A stretch of 64,000 nt of DNA from JADJNY01 sp046349615 (GCA_046349615.1 JAXMBZ010000008.1:124001-188000); one strand, 5' to 3'; shown: positions 52,371 to 61,686, counted from the first letter of the stretch. Notes: generated from the sequence alone by a model not told the origin. A program made the numbers and translations.

Positions 52371-54386
52371 ATGAGCCTCAAGTCCCGCTTCCTGCGCATC
52401 ACGCTGATCGTGCTCGGCGTGCTCGCGTTCGCCGGATACTTCGCGTTCGCGACGTTCCTCTACGACCCGCTCGAGGGCGATCTCGACTACGACGTGGCGG
52501 CGCTCGCCCCGCGCGACGTCGACTTCTACGCCTCGAAGGCGGACCTCCGCGCCCTCTTCCAGCCCTTCCCCGACCTCGCGGCGAAGAAGCAGCTCGAGGA
52601 GAACGCCGCGTGGAACGCCTGGACGTCCTCGCCGGAGTACCAGGACCTCGCGCGCTCGACGCGGCTCGAGGAGACGCTCGCGCAGATGAAGAAGGACCTC
52701 GGCGCGCTCCCGTTCGGCATGGACCTCCTCGACGTCTTCGGCGGCGAGGACCTCGCGGTCGCCGGGTACTTGAAGGGCGCGGACTTCGCGCAGGCCGACT
52801 GGGCGCTGTACGGCCGGGCGAACTGGGCCGGCAAGCTCGCGGCGTCGGCGCTGCGCCACCCCGGGCTCCTCGGGCTCGAGAAGCGCGGGCTCGCGGCGGT
52901 CGAGGGCGACGAGTGCGTCGAGCTCAGCGGGGGGCAGCTCCCGCGCACGCTCTACGTGACGCGGCTGCGCGACGTCGTCATCGTCGCGACGAAGCCCGAG
53001 TTCGCGAAGAAGGCGCACGACCTCGAGCGCAAGCAGTACGCGGACTCGCTCTACCAGAGCGCGATGTACCACGACTTCATCGAGCAGAAGGAGCGCAACA
53101 AGCGCCGCGACGAGGTCGAAGTCTTCGTGAACACGATGAAGCTCATGGATGCGATGGGCTTCAAGGGCGAGTACCCCGACACGAAGAGCCAGGACTTCAC
53201 GCCGGCGTTCCTCGGCCGCTGGTTCCAGGCGCGCTCCGCGAAGAACGTCACGGGCATCGTCGGGCTCGACGGCGGGCTCCAGCTCGACCTGCACGGCGAG
53301 TTCTCGAGCGAGCTCATCACGCGCGACCAGGAGAAGTTCTACAGGACGCGCGGCTTCGACCGCGGCCAGGTGCTCGGCGAGGCGGCGCAGCTCGCGCCCG
53401 CCGATTGCGCGCTCTTCGTCGTGCTCCACGCCGGCATGGCCGATTTCGCGCGGCAGGTGTTCGCGTCGATGGAGCCCGCGCTGAAGCAGGTCGTCGAGGA
53501 CACCTTCCGCAGCACCGGCAAGTACCAGAACCTCGAGCAGGTGATCGCGCAGCTCGACGGCGCGTTCAAGGACCGCATGGCGATCCTCGTGCGCAAGAAC
53601 GACTACGGCTTCGACGCCGACGGGCCGCCGCACACGGACGATCCGGTGCCCGCGGTCGCGCTCGTCTTCTGGACGAAGGACGTCAAGCAGATCGTCGACC
53701 TGCGCGAGACGATCGGCAACAACGGCTCGAAGTTCGGGCTCAAGGGCCGCTCGGAGACCGAGGTCGGTTACTTCAAGTACTTCGAGGCCGGCTACGAGAC
53801 GCGCGAGTACTGGTCGCGCCAGATCCCGGGCACGGGCTGCATCAGCACCGTGAACGCGGGCGACATCACGATCGTCACGAACGTCTCGAAGATGATGGGG
53901 CACATCCTCAAGGTGCAGACGCAGGGCGGGGACAAGTACCCGCGCCTCGCCGACGAGCCCGCGTTCGAGGCATTGATGCAGTCCGCGCCGCCGCGCTCGA
54001 ACCTGCTCGTCTACGCGAACCCGCGCATCCTCGGTCCGATCCTGCGCGACCAGGCGAAGGTCGCCGCGGCGAGCGCCGTCCACGTCGACTGGCAGTCGAT
54101 CACGCCCCTCGAAGGGCAGAAGATCCTCCGCGCGGAGTTCGGCGGGAAGAAGGAGGCGGACCTGAGCGCGGAGGAGAAGACCTCGTTCGACGCGAAGCTC
54201 GACGCGCGCCTGAAGGAGCTCGAGGCGAAGTTCGCGAAGGAGCAGGTCCCCACCTTCATGGCGAAGCAGGAACGCTGGATCCGCTACCTCGAGGGGACGG
54301 AGAGCGTGCTCCTCTTCCTCGCGCTCGACCCGAAGAACTGGGACCTCGTCGTCCGGGCGCCGTTCGCGCCGCCGGGGGCGAACTAG
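52371..54386 (+). CDS. Membrane-anchored protein of unknown function
   Basis: This 671-residue protein has one N-terminal transmembrane helix (LRITLIVLGVLAFAGYFAFA) and a large extracytoplasmic part with regular alpha/beta pattern. Segments such as LYVTRLRDVVIVATKPEFAK and CISTVNAGDITIVTNVSKMM look like two related halves of a DUF3352-like fold. Near the C-terminus is a charged helix KTSFDAKLDARLKELEAKFA. No catalytic motif is visible. The ATG follows a weak site 60 bp after a TAGCTA element near 52307. It is transcribed away from the aminotransferase. Confidence 0.75.
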   Translation: MSLKSRFLRITLIVLGVLAFAGYFAFATFLYDPLEGDLDYDVAALAPRDVDFYASKADLRALFQPFPDLAAKKQLEENAAWNAWTSSPEYQDLARSTRLEETLAQMKKDLGALPFGMDLLDVFGGEDLAVAGYLKGADFAQADWALYGRANWAGKLAASALRHPGLLGLEKRGLAAVEGDECVELSGGQLPRTLYVTRLRDVVIVATKPEFAKKAHDLERKQYADSLYQSAMYHDFIEQKERNKRRDEVEVFVNTMKLMDAMGFKGEYPDTKSQDFTPAFLGRWFQARSAKNVTGIVGLDGGLQLDLHGEFSSELITRDQEKFYRTRGFDRGQVLGEAAQLAPADCALFVVLHAGMADFARQVFASMEPALKQVVEDTFRSTGKYQNLEQVIAQLDGAFKDRMAILVRKNDYGFDADGPPHTDDPVPAVALVFWTKDVKQIVDLRETIGNNGSKFGLKGRSETEVGYFKYFEAGYETREYWSRQIPGTGCISTVNAGDITIVTNVSKMMGHILKVQTQGGDKYPRLADEPAFEALMQSAPPRSNLLVYANPRILGPILRDQAKVAAASAVHVDWQSITPLEGQKILRAEFGGKKEADLSAEEKTSFDAKLDARLKELEAKFAKEQVPTFMAKQERWIRYLEGTESVLLFLALDPKNWDLVVRAPFAPPGAN

Positions 54387-54445
54387 CGGCCCCAGGGCGA
54401 GCGGGCGGGCGGTCCCCGGCGCGGCGCTCCCCCCGGAAACGAAGC

Positions 54446-54469
54446 CGGGAGGCCCTTCTGGACCTCCCG
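54446..54469 (-). terminator. Terminator for tRNA-Leu (and possibly for the convergent gene)
   Basis: A 10-bp stem with one mismatch (CGGGAGGCCC/GGACCTCCCG) and a four-base loop lies 12 bases beyond the tRNA 3' end. On the minus strand it is followed by GCTTCGTTTCC. It also lies 59 bases after the stop of the gene ending at 54386. Confidence 0.6.
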
Positions 54470-54481
54470 ACGAGTTCGATT

Positions 54482-54569
54482 TGGTGCCCCGGACTGGAGT
54501 CGAACCAGCAAGGGTGATAAGCCCACTAGCACCTCAAGCTAGCGCGTCTGCCAATTCCGCCACCGGGGC
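54482..54569 (-). tRNA. tRNA-Leu (anticodon GAG)
   Basis: On the minus strand the acceptor stem GCCCCGG pairs with CCGGGGC, followed by discriminator A and an encoded CCA (54484-54482). The anticodon stem CTAGC/GCTAG encloses the seven-base loop TTGAGGT with anticodon GAG. A long variable arm (class II) and the T-loop GGTTCGACTCC are present. Without CCA the gene is 85 nt, normal for tRNA-Leu. Confidence 0.95.
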
Positions 54570-54585
54570 ACCGAGTTGGGCGGGG

Positions 54586-54614
54586 AGTCTATCGGCGGGC
54601 CGGAAGGGCTGCAA
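54586..54614 (-). promoter_or_regulatory. Sigma70-type promoter of tRNA-Leu
   Basis: On the minus strand TTGCAG (54609-54614), a 17-base spacer and TAGACT (54586-54591) lie 16 bases before the mature tRNA 5' end. Confidence 0.7.
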
Positions 54615-54742
54615 GCGGCTCGAGGGGGCGATTCGAGTGCGTCCTGAGCACCGTCCCGTCTGCGCACCCTCCCGCGATGGACTCTCGTCCCGGCGGCGCT
54701 AGCGTGTCCGCCCTTTCCCTGGCACCCCACCCGGAGATCACC

Positions 54743-55975
54743 ATGCCCCGCTCCCGCGGCAACGCGCTCATCGGACAGTCCGGCGGCCCGACCGCCGTCA
54801 TCAACCAGAGCCTCGTCGGGCTCGTCGAGCGCCTCGTCGAGTCCGACCGGGTGCGGACGGTCTACGGGGCCGTCCACGGGATCCAAGGCGTCCTCGGCGG
54901 CAAGCTGATCGACCTCTCCCGCGAGAAGGCGAAGACGCTCGAGGCCGTCGCCCGGACGCCGTCCTCCGCGCTGCGCTCCGTGCGCCACAAGCCGACGCCC
55001 GACGAGTGCCGCAAGATCCTCGACGAGCTCGAGCGGCTCGAGGTGCACTGGTTCTTCTACATCGGAGGCAACGACTCCGCCGAGACCGCGCGCCTCATCG
55101 AGAGCATGGCGAAGGCGGACGGGTACGAGCTCTTCGTCTTCCACGTGCCGAAGACGATCGACAACGACCTGCGCGTCACCGACCACTGCCCGGGCTATCC
55201 GTCCGCGGCGAAGTTCGTCGCGCAGGCGATGATGGGGGACAACCTCGACAACCGCTCGCTCCCCGGGATCAAGATCGACGTGATCATGGGGCGCAACGCG
55301 GGCTGGTTGACGGCCGCGAGCGCGCTCGCGCGGCGCTTCGAGGACGACGGCCCGCACCTCGTCTACGTCCCCGAGCGCGTGTTCGACCTCGCGCGCTTCG
55401 CCGCCGACGTCGACGGGGTCGTGAAGCGCTTCGGGCGCTGCGTCGTCGCGGTGTCCGAGGGCATCCACGGGCCCGATGGGAAGACGCTCGTCGAGGCGAA
55501 GGAGAAGGACTCGCACGGCAACGTCCAGCTCTCGGGCTCGGGCGCCCTCGGCGACCTGCTCGCGGCGGAGATCAAGACGCGCCTCGGCGCGAAGCGCGTG
55601 CGCGCGGACACGTTCGGCTACCTGCAGCGGAGCTTCGCCGGCGTCGTGAGCGACGTCGACGCGAAGGAAGCGCGCGCGGTCGGGCGCTTCGCGGCGAAGA
55701 AGGCGCTCGAGGGCAAGGTCGGGTCGGGCTCGATCGTGCTCGTGCGCGAGAAGGGCAAGAAGGGCCGGTACGCGTCGAGCTGCGACGTCACGGAGATCGC
55801 GAACGTCGCGAAGGACACGCGGCCGCTCGAGGAGCGGTACCTCCGCGGCGACAACGACGTCAGCGCGGCGTTCCTCGACTACGTGCGGCCGCTCGTCGGC
55901 GAGCTGCCGGAGGTCGCGCGGCTCTCGGACTTCGCGCCGAAGGTGAAGAAGACGAAGGGCGCGCAGGCCACCTAG
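54743..55975 (+). CDS. 6-phosphofructokinase, diphosphate-dependent type
   Basis: This 410-residue phosphofructokinase contains IGQSGGPTAVIN (10-21), FYIGGNDSAETA with GGND at 108-111, VPKTIDNDL (135-143) and MGRNAGWLTAAS. The GGND in place of the GGDG of ATP-dependent enzymes, and the Lys of PKTIDND, indicate a PPi-dependent enzyme that interconverts fructose 6-phosphate and fructose 1,6-bisphosphate reversibly. The ATG at 54743 (MPRSRGNALIGQ) fits the family start; an ATG at 54677 adds an unlikely extension. It is next to tRNA-Leu on the other strand and converges with an acyltransferase gene. Confidence 0.9.
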   Translation: MPRSRGNALIGQSGGPTAVINQSLVGLVERLVESDRVRTVYGAVHGIQGVLGGKLIDLSREKAKTLEAVARTPSSALRSVRHKPTPDECRKILDELERLEVHWFFYIGGNDSAETARLIESMAKADGYELFVFHVPKTIDNDLRVTDHCPGYPSAAKFVAQAMMGDNLDNRSLPGIKIDVIMGRNAGWLTAASALARRFEDDGPHLVYVPERVFDLARFAADVDGVVKRFGRCVVAVSEGIHGPDGKTLVEAKEKDSHGNVQLSGSGALGDLLAAEIKTRLGAKRVRADTFGYLQRSFAGVVSDVDAKEARAVGRFAAKKALEGKVGSGSIVLVREKGKKGRYASSCDVTEIANVAKDTRPLEERYLRGDNDVSAAFLDYVRPLVGELPEVARLSDFAPKVKKTKGAQAT

Positions 55976-55987
55976 CGTCCGCGTCCG

Positions 55988-57067
55988 TCACGCCGCGCGG
56001 CGCGCTTCGTCCGCGGTCGCCTCCGCGGCGGGCACGGGGCGGAGCTCGCGCTTCGCTCCGCGCCGCGCGGCCCAGTCCTCGATCGGGCCGAGCACCTTCA
56101 CGATCGTCGCGAGCAGGCTCAGCGCGACCGCGAAGTCGACGAGGTATCCGAGCGCGCTCGCCGGCCGCACGAGCCGCAGCGCGACGTCGTTCGCGATCGG
56201 GCCCCACAGGTAGATCGTGTACGCGCGCGAGTTGATCGTGCGGATCGGAGCTTGGAGCTCCGCGCGCTCGAAGAGCCGCGTCGCGATCGGCTTCAGCGCG
56301 AGCCACAGCGCGACGAACGCGAACCCGAGCGCCACGAGCGCGAGCGGCACCGCGTGCAGCATCGTCCCCGGCGCGCGCAGCGCGTGGAACCACACCGCGA
56401 ACGCACCGAGCGCGACGAACGACCCGAGCAGCACGGCCCGCGGGAGCTTCTGCACCGTCCCGTCCGCGTACGCGAACCCGAGCTGGAACGCGCCGCCGTA
56501 GAGCAGCACGTTGCGCACGACGTCCGGCACGGGCGCGCGCGCGACCTCGAGCGCCGCGCCGAGCGCGAGGAAGAGCCCCGCGCCCGCGCACGGGAAGCGC
56601 CGGTGCAGTTTCAGCGTCCACGGCGCCGCGGCGAGCATGAAGAGCAGCACGGACAGGAACCACGTGTGCCAGTCGAGCTCGTCGTACGCGTCGGAGGCCT
56701 GCGGGCCCGCGAGCGGCACGAACCAGCGCCAGAGCTGGCTCCACGGGAACGCGTGCCGCGCGTCGGGCCACGCGATCGCTCCGACGGCGCACGTGCCGAG
56801 CACGACCGCCGCGAGCGCCCAGAACGGCGGGAAGAGGCGCCGCGCGCGCTCGCTCCAGAACCGCCGCACCTTCGCGCGGTCCGCGTTCGCGAGGCTCTTC
56901 CCGACGAGCGCGCCGCTGACGAAGAACATCAGCGGCATGCCCGGCATGAAGAACGAGAACGTCGCGATGAACGGGTGCTCCACGCGCTGGAGCAGGTGGA
57001 GCAAGATGACCCGCACGACCGAGACGGCGCGCAGGCCGTCGAGATACGGATCGCGAGCGCCGGCCAC
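55988..57067 (-). CDS. Acyltransferase 3 family membrane protein
   Basis: This 359-residue protein begins YLDGLRAVSVVRVILLHLLQ, the first helix of the acyltransferase-3 (OafB/NodX-like) family. It contains FVSGALVGKS and ERARRLFPPFWALAA, with about ten hydrophobic segments up to residue 330. The family O-acetylates or otherwise acylates sugars of surface glycans. The C-terminal 25 residues are charged. It is divergent from the cupredoxin-like gene. Confidence 0.87.
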   Translation of the reverse strand: MAGARDPYLDGLRAVSVVRVILLHLLQRVEHPFIATFSFFMPGMPLMFFVSGALVGKSLANADRAKVRRFWSERARRLFPPFWALAAVVLGTCAVGAIAWPDARHAFPWSQLWRWFVPLAGPQASDAYDELDWHTWFLSVLLFMLAAAPWTLKLHRRFPCAGAGLFLALGAALEVARAPVPDVVRNVLLYGGAFQLGFAYADGTVQKLPRAVLLGSFVALGAFAVWFHALRAPGTMLHAVPLALVALGFAFVALWLALKPIATRLFERAELQAPIRTINSRAYTIYLWGPIANDVALRLVRPASALGYLVDFAVALSLLATIVKVLGPIEDWAARRGAKRELRPVPAAEATADEARRAA

Positions 57068-57188
57068 GGGCCCGTTTCGGCCTCGGGCGCGGGCGCGCGT
57101 GAGCCGATCCTCTCGAACCCGCGGGCTCGGCGCCCGGCCGGAAACTCCTTCCCGGCGCGCCTCGTGTGCTCGTCCGCGGCGTGCGCGC

Positions 57189-57194
57189 TAGACT
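57189..57194 (+). promoter_or_regulatory. -10 element implying a leaderless mRNA
   Basis: TAGACT ends ten bases before the ATG of the cupredoxin-like gene; the intervening bases (GCGCCGCACC) contain no Shine-Dalgarno sequence. No strong -35 is seen. Confidence 0.4.
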
Positions 57195-57204
57195 GCGCCG
57201 CACC

Positions 57205-57954
57205 ATGAAGAAGTCGGTCCTCCTCCTCGTCGCTTCCGTTGGACTCGTCACCGCGACCTGGGCGTTCGCCCGCGCGCAAGCTCCCGCCTCCGCCGCGCCC
57301 GCGGCGACCGGCAAGGTGACGGGCCGCGTCGTCTACGACGGCAAGCCGCCCGAGGTCGGGCCGCTGAAGATCGAAGGCGAGAAGACGAAGGGCTGCTGCC
57401 CGGACGGCCAGAACGTCGCGACGAAGGACCCGACGCTCGTGATCGACGAGAAGGGCGGCATCGCGAACTGCGTCGTCACCGTGCAGGTCGACGGCGCGAA
57501 GGTCGAGCCCGCGAAGGACCCGATCGTGATCGACCAGAAGGGCTGCCACTTCGAACCGCACGTCGTGATCGCGACGCTCGGCAGCACCGCGCGCTTCATG
57601 AACTCCGACGTGTGCACGCACAACGTCCACACGTTCGCGCGCAAGTCCGAAGGCATGAACCGCGCGGTCGCGAGCGGCGGCAAGGAGGACATGAAGCTCG
57701 AGAACAAGGAGGTGGTGAAGATCCTCTGCGACTACCACCCGTGGATGTCGAGCTACGTCTTCGTGACCGACACGCCGTTCACCGCGCTCACGAAGGCCGA
57801 CGGCACGTTCGAGATCACGGGCCTGAAGCCCGGCACGTACAAGGCCGAGGTCTGGCACGAGCAGCTCGGCAAGCTGAAGTTCGACCTGACCGTCGGCGAC
57901 GGCGGCAACGGGTCGGCCGGCGAGCTCAAGATGGCGTTCAAGAAGAAGGGCTGA
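57205..57954 (+). CDS. Secreted cupredoxin-like protein with regulatory-type C-terminal domain
   Basis: This 249-residue protein has a signal peptide and a domain starting GKVTGRVVYDGKPPE. A plastocyanin-like region contains SDVCTHNVHTF (H139, H142) and ILCDYHPWMSSY (C175, H178, M181), matching the His-Cys-His-Met ligand set of type 1 copper sites. From about 190 it has TALTKADGTFEITGLKPGTY, a carboxypeptidase-regulatory-like beta-sandwich. It probably carries electrons or copper in the periplasm. The close -10 element indicates leaderless expression. Confidence 0.85.
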   Translation: MKKSVLLLVASVGLVTATWAFARAQAPASAAPAATGKVTGRVVYDGKPPEVGPLKIEGEKTKGCCPDGQNVATKDPTLVIDEKGGIANCVVTVQVDGAKVEPAKDPIVIDQKGCHFEPHVVIATLGSTARFMNSDVCTHNVHTFARKSEGMNRAVASGGKEDMKLENKEVVKILCDYHPWMSSYVFVTDTPFTALTKADGTFEITGLKPGTYKAEVWHEQLGKLKFDLTVGDGGNGSAGELKMAFKKKG

Positions 57955-58143
57955 GCGAGCATCCGCGCACGCTCTCCGTGCGCTTTCGCCCTCCACTGCG
58001 TCCGCGGCGCGGCGCGCGATCTCCACCTCACGTCCACCTCGGCCGACGGCGGGGGTCGCGGCCCCGTGACCGGCGGGCGTCCGCCTTGCTAGTGCGCAGC
58101 GTTCCCCCTCCTCCGCGCTCGCGCGGCGTTCCAGGATCTCTCC

Positions 58144-60201
58144 ATGAAGTGGTTCCCCGTCGTGCTCGCGAGCCTGCTCCTCGCCCCGATCGCCTTCCCG
58201 CACGGCGCCGTCATCCCGCCGCCGACGGATCCCCCGATCCCGCAGCCGCCGCCGCCGGTCGCGCCGCCGGTCGTCGGCGGATCGGCGCCGACCGTGCCCG
58301 GTCGCCCGATCCCGGCGTCGACGCCCGCCGCGCCGAGCGGGCCGGGCACGCCGACGGCGGGAGCTCCGAGCGCCCCGACGCCCGGTGGGAGTGGGGCCGG
58401 AGGCGCCGGTGTGGCCACGGCGCAACCCGCGTCGCAGGACCTCGCGGATTGGCGACTGTGGTGGAGCTTCCACCGCGACGAGTTCCTCGACCTGAAGGAC
58501 TCGCTCCTGCGCGGCAACGCGCTCACCACCGGTGAGGAGGAACTCCTGGGGCGCACCACGCCCAACGGAAGCGTGCGCCCGGATCCGCAGAAGCTCCACG
58601 ACCGCGTCCTGCCCGCGCTCCTCGAGGCCCTGAAGGACGAGCGCAACCCCGACGTGCTCACCGCGGTGGCGATGGCGCTCGCGAAGCTCGGCCGCGGTCC
58701 GTGCCGTGCGGATGCGCCCGAGATCGAGGCCGCTCTGACGCCGCTGCTCGCGAACTCCGTGCAGGAGGTCGCCGAGACCGCGGCGCTCGCGCTCGGCTTG
58801 AACGCGACGACGGCGTCGGCGCCGATGCTCGTCGCGCTCGCTGGAGACGAGGAGCCGGGACGCAGGCTCGTCCAGCAGACCGAGGTGCCGACGCGCACGC
58901 GCGCGTTCGCGTGCTACGGCCTCGGGCTGCTCGGCGCGCACTCGAACGCGGACGTGCGGCGCTTCGTCGTGCACCACCTCGTGCAGACGTTCGAAAAGGA
59001 CAAGTCGCGCACGCGCGACGTCCGCACGGCGGTGCTCGTCGCGCTCTCGCTGCTCCCGATCGACGCGAACCCGCGCGGCGAGACCGCGACGGCGCCGGCG
59101 AGCTCGATCGAGGCGGACCTCGCCTGGCTCCTCTCGATCTGGCGCGACCCGCAGCAGAGCGAGCTCCTGCGCGTCCACGCCGCGACGACGGCGGCGAAGC
59201 TGTCGGCGGGCGCGCCGCCGACCGCGTTCCAGCCGTGGAAGTCCGCGCTGTGCGACGCGCTCGAACCCTCGGCTTCCGTCCAGGGCATCCTGCGTCAGGG
59301 TGCGGCCCTCGCGCTCGGCGCCTGCACCGACAACGACGACGACGACGCGGACGCGCGCGCCCGCGGGCTCCTGCAGCGCGCGGCCCGCGACGGCGACGGT
59401 CTCACCCGGCGTTTCGCGACGATCTCGCTCGCGCGCTCGGCCGCCCGCGACGGGCGGGGCGAGCACGGAGCCGAGAACCTGCGCGCCGTGCGCAGGTTCC
59501 TGCTCGGAGAGTTCGAGGCGTCGTCGAGCTCGCTTCGTCCGTGGCTCGCGCTCGCGCTCGGCACGTGCGAGGCGCTGCGCATCCGCGCGGGACGTGATCC
59601 CTCGAGCGAGGTGCAGGCCGCGCTCGTCAAGGCGCTGGAGCAGAAGCGCAGCCCCGGCGAGGCCGGCGCGATCTGCATCGCGGCCGCGCTCGCTCACGCG
59701 AACGAAGCTCGCGACGGCATTTCTCGCTGGGTGACCGAGAACCAGGACTCCGAGACCCGTCCGCACGCCGCGCTCGCGCTCGGGCTCCTGGGTTGGGACG
59801 GCGGCGTGCTCCCGCTCCGCAAGGCGCTGCAGGACGCGAAGAACCGCGGGCTCCTGCTCCGCGAGTCGTCGATCGCGCTCGGGCTGCTCGGCTCGACCGA
59901 CGTGGTACCCAACCTGGTCGGCTTGCTCGAGACCTCCGAGAGCCTGACCTGGCAGTCCTCGATCGCGAGCGCGCTCTCCTACGTCGGCGACGCGCGCGCG
60001 ATCGATCCCCTGCTCGCGCTGCTCGAGAAGGGGAAGCGTCCCGACCGCGTGCGCGCCTTCTCCGCCGCGGCGCTCGGCGGCGTGTGCGACGAGGAACGCA
60101 TCCCGTGGAACGCGCCGATCGGCTTCCTCGTGCACTACGGCGTGCCGCCGGCGACGCTCTACGAGCCGACGACCGGCACGGGGATCCTCGACCTCTTCTG
60201 A
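58144..60201 (+). CDS. Secreted HEAT-repeat protein with Pro-rich N-terminus
   Basis: This 685-residue protein has a signal peptide (MKWFPVVLASLLLAPIAFPH) and a Pro/Ala/Gly-rich stretch to about 95. Helical repeats of about 35 residues follow to the C-terminus, for example VLTAVAMALAKLGRG, VAETAALALGLNATT, RPHAALALGLLGWDGG, LRESSIALGLLGSTDVVPN and LTWQSSIASALSYVGDARA. These HEAT/PBS-lyase-like repeats form a solenoid for protein contacts. No catalytic motif is present. It stands alone between the cupredoxin-like gene and a small convergent gene. Confidence 0.85.
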   Translation: MKWFPVVLASLLLAPIAFPHGAVIPPPTDPPIPQPPPPVAPPVVGGSAPTVPGRPIPASTPAAPSGPGTPTAGAPSAPTPGGSGAGGAGVATAQPASQDLADWRLWWSFHRDEFLDLKDSLLRGNALTTGEEELLGRTTPNGSVRPDPQKLHDRVLPALLEALKDERNPDVLTAVAMALAKLGRGPCRADAPEIEAALTPLLANSVQEVAETAALALGLNATTASAPMLVALAGDEEPGRRLVQQTEVPTRTRAFACYGLGLLGAHSNADVRRFVVHHLVQTFEKDKSRTRDVRTAVLVALSLLPIDANPRGETATAPASSIEADLAWLLSIWRDPQQSELLRVHAATTAAKLSAGAPPTAFQPWKSALCDALEPSASVQGILRQGAALALGACTDNDDDDADARARGLLQRAARDGDGLTRRFATISLARSAARDGRGEHGAENLRAVRRFLLGEFEASSSSLRPWLALALGTCEALRIRAGRDPSSEVQAALVKALEQKRSPGEAGAICIAAALAHANEARDGISRWVTENQDSETRPHAALALGLLGWDGGVLPLRKALQDAKNRGLLLRESSIALGLLGSTDVVPNLVGLLETSESLTWQSSIASALSYVGDARAIDPLLALLEKGKRPDRVRAFSAAALGGVCDEERIPWNAPIGFLVHYGVPPATLYEPTTGTGILDLF

Positions 60202-60270
60202 TCGCGGAGGACGAAAACGAGCGGCGCGCGCGGGTCGGAAGGTTCTTCCGCCCGCGCGCGCCGCGCTCTC

Positions 60271-60612
60271 TCAAGCGGCCGGATCGGCCTCGTCGAGTCC
60301 CAGCCCTTTCAACCCTCCGAGGCCGCCGAGGTGCGTGCCGAGATCGAGCATCGGCTCGGACGGCGTCCAATTGTGGAGGACGCGCGCCACGGCGATCAGC
60401 ACCTCTCCGTCGAGGTCGCGCCAGAGCTTCTCCGGGTCGACGCGACCCTCCGCGCAGCTCTTCAGGTTGCCGTCGACGAGGCGCAGGATCCGGTCGCGCA
60501 CGTCTTCGGGGGCTTGGAGAGCTCGGCGCACCAGGGGCAGGAGGCGCGCGCCGTAGTCGGGCGGCAGCCCGTGGCGTTCGCACATCGCACGCAGGAGGTT
60601 CTCGGCGTTCAT
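60271..60612 (-). CDS. Small conserved-looking protein of unknown function
   Basis: This 113-residue protein starts MNAENLLRAMCERHGLPPDY and is mainly helical (RDRILRLVDGNLKSC, LDGEVLIAVARVLHNW). It ends with a Gly/Leu-rich stretch HLGGLGGLKGLGL. No domain is recognised. A candidate promoter lies at 60688-60717, and codon use resembles the neighbours. Confidence 0.65.
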   Translation of the reverse strand: MNAENLLRAMCERHGLPPDYGARLLPLVRRALQAPEDVRDRILRLVDGNLKSCAEGRVDPEKLWRDLDGEVLIAVARVLHNWTPSEPMLDLGTHLGGLGGLKGLGLDEADPAA

Positions 60613-60687
60613 GGCGCTGGGGGGGAGGACAGGCCCCGGGTTGGGGTGGGGGACGGGGAGGTCCGGGGCCGCTGGAAACTCAGACGA

Positions 60688-60717
60688 AGGCTATCCCAGG
60701 CCCGCGGAACGGGCGAA
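60688..60717 (-). promoter_or_regulatory. Candidate promoter for the small protein gene
   Basis: On the minus strand TTCGCC (60712-60717) and TAGCCT (60688-60693) are separated by 18 bases, about 75 bases before the ATG. Confidence 0.3.
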
Positions 60718-60843
60718 CGCGCGCGCGGGACTTCGTGGCGCACCGAACGCACGAAATCACGCGGTTTCCGCAGCGCGAAAAGAACTCCGGCTCGCGCTCG
60801 GAAGCGCGTTCCGAGCGCGCGGATGGAGTCGCGTTCGAACGCG

Positions 60844-61686
60844 TCAGGCCACTGCCGCGGTCGACTGCTCCGCGACGAGCGTGACGACGCGGGTCACGTC
60901 CTCCGGCGTCACCGCGAGGAAGCGCGACGTCGCCGGGTCGACGACCGAGGCCGCGGCGGAGAGGTTGCCCGCCTGCACGCGCTTCACGAGCAGGTTCGCG
61001 TGCGCCACGAGCGAGACGACGGGGTCGAGCTCGATCGCCTCGCGCGGCCCGTGGTGGAACTGGATCGCGCTGGCGACCGCGGCGGGAAGCCCCCACTGGA
61101 CGGCGATCATCGAGCCGACGTCGGTGTGGTCGAAGAGCAGGGCGTCGCGCTCGCACGTCTGGAGGGGGACGCTCTCGCGGTTCGAGCGCACGAGGAGCGT
61201 GACGTACTCCTCGCCGAGGTTCTCGAGGAGGACGAGCTTCCCGATGTCGTGGAGCAGCCCGCACGTGTAGAACTCCTCCGCCGAGAGCCCGACCCCGCCG
61301 CGCGAGCTCCGCGCCAGCAGGTTCGCCGCCTGCGCGACGAGGATCGAGTGCTTCCACATCGCGTCGAGGTCGATCCCGCGCTCCTCGAGGTGCGCGAACT
61401 GCTTCATCACCGCCGCGGCGGTGACGACGTTGCGCAGCACCTTGACCCCGAGCACCGCGCTCGCCTGCTCCGTCGAGACGCAGCGCTCGCGGAGGCCGTA
61501 ATACGAGCTGTTCGCGATCTTCAAGACGCGCGCGGCGAGCGGCGGGTCCTGCGCGACGAGCCGGCCGATCTCCTTCGTGCCGACGTTCGGGTCCAGCAGC
61601 ATCTGCGACACCTGCTGCACGATCGCGGGCAGCGTCGGGAGGTTCGGACACTTCGAGATGATCTGTTTGGCGCGAAAGGTGCTCAT
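60844..61686 (-). CDS. HDOD-domain protein
   Basis: This 280-residue protein has the HDOD pattern: LPTLPAIVQQVSQMLLDPNV, LAARVLKIANSSYYGLRERC, AVLGVKVLRNVVTAAAVM, YTCGLLHDIGKLVLLENLG and SAIQFHHGP. HDOD domains are HD-related and mostly non-catalytic signalling modules in stress, motility or second-messenger control. Here the LLHDIGK and HH residues are kept, so metal binding is possible. It follows its paralogue by 66 bp and is probably co-transcribed. Confidence 0.9.
   Translation of the reverse strand: MSTFRAKQIISKCPNLPTLPAIVQQVSQMLLDPNVGTKEIGRLVAQDPPLAARVLKIANSSYYGLRERCVSTEQASAVLGVKVLRNVVTAAAVMKQFAHLEERGIDLDAMWKHSILVAQAANLLARSSRGGVGLSAEEFYTCGLLHDIGKLVLLENLGEEYVTLLVRSNRESVPLQTCERDALLFDHTDVGSMIAVQWGLPAAVASAIQFHHGPREAIELDPVVSLVAHANLLVKRVQAGNLSAAASVVDPATSRFLAVTPEDVTRVVTLVAEQSTAAVA

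Noticed and set aside
47168..54517. Very long open frame on the plus strand (over 2400 codons)
   Set aside because: It is antisense to the triplet B and aminotransferase genes, then frame-shifted inside the gene at 52371. The translation is Arg/Glu/His-rich low-complexity sequence typical of GC-rich shadow frames.
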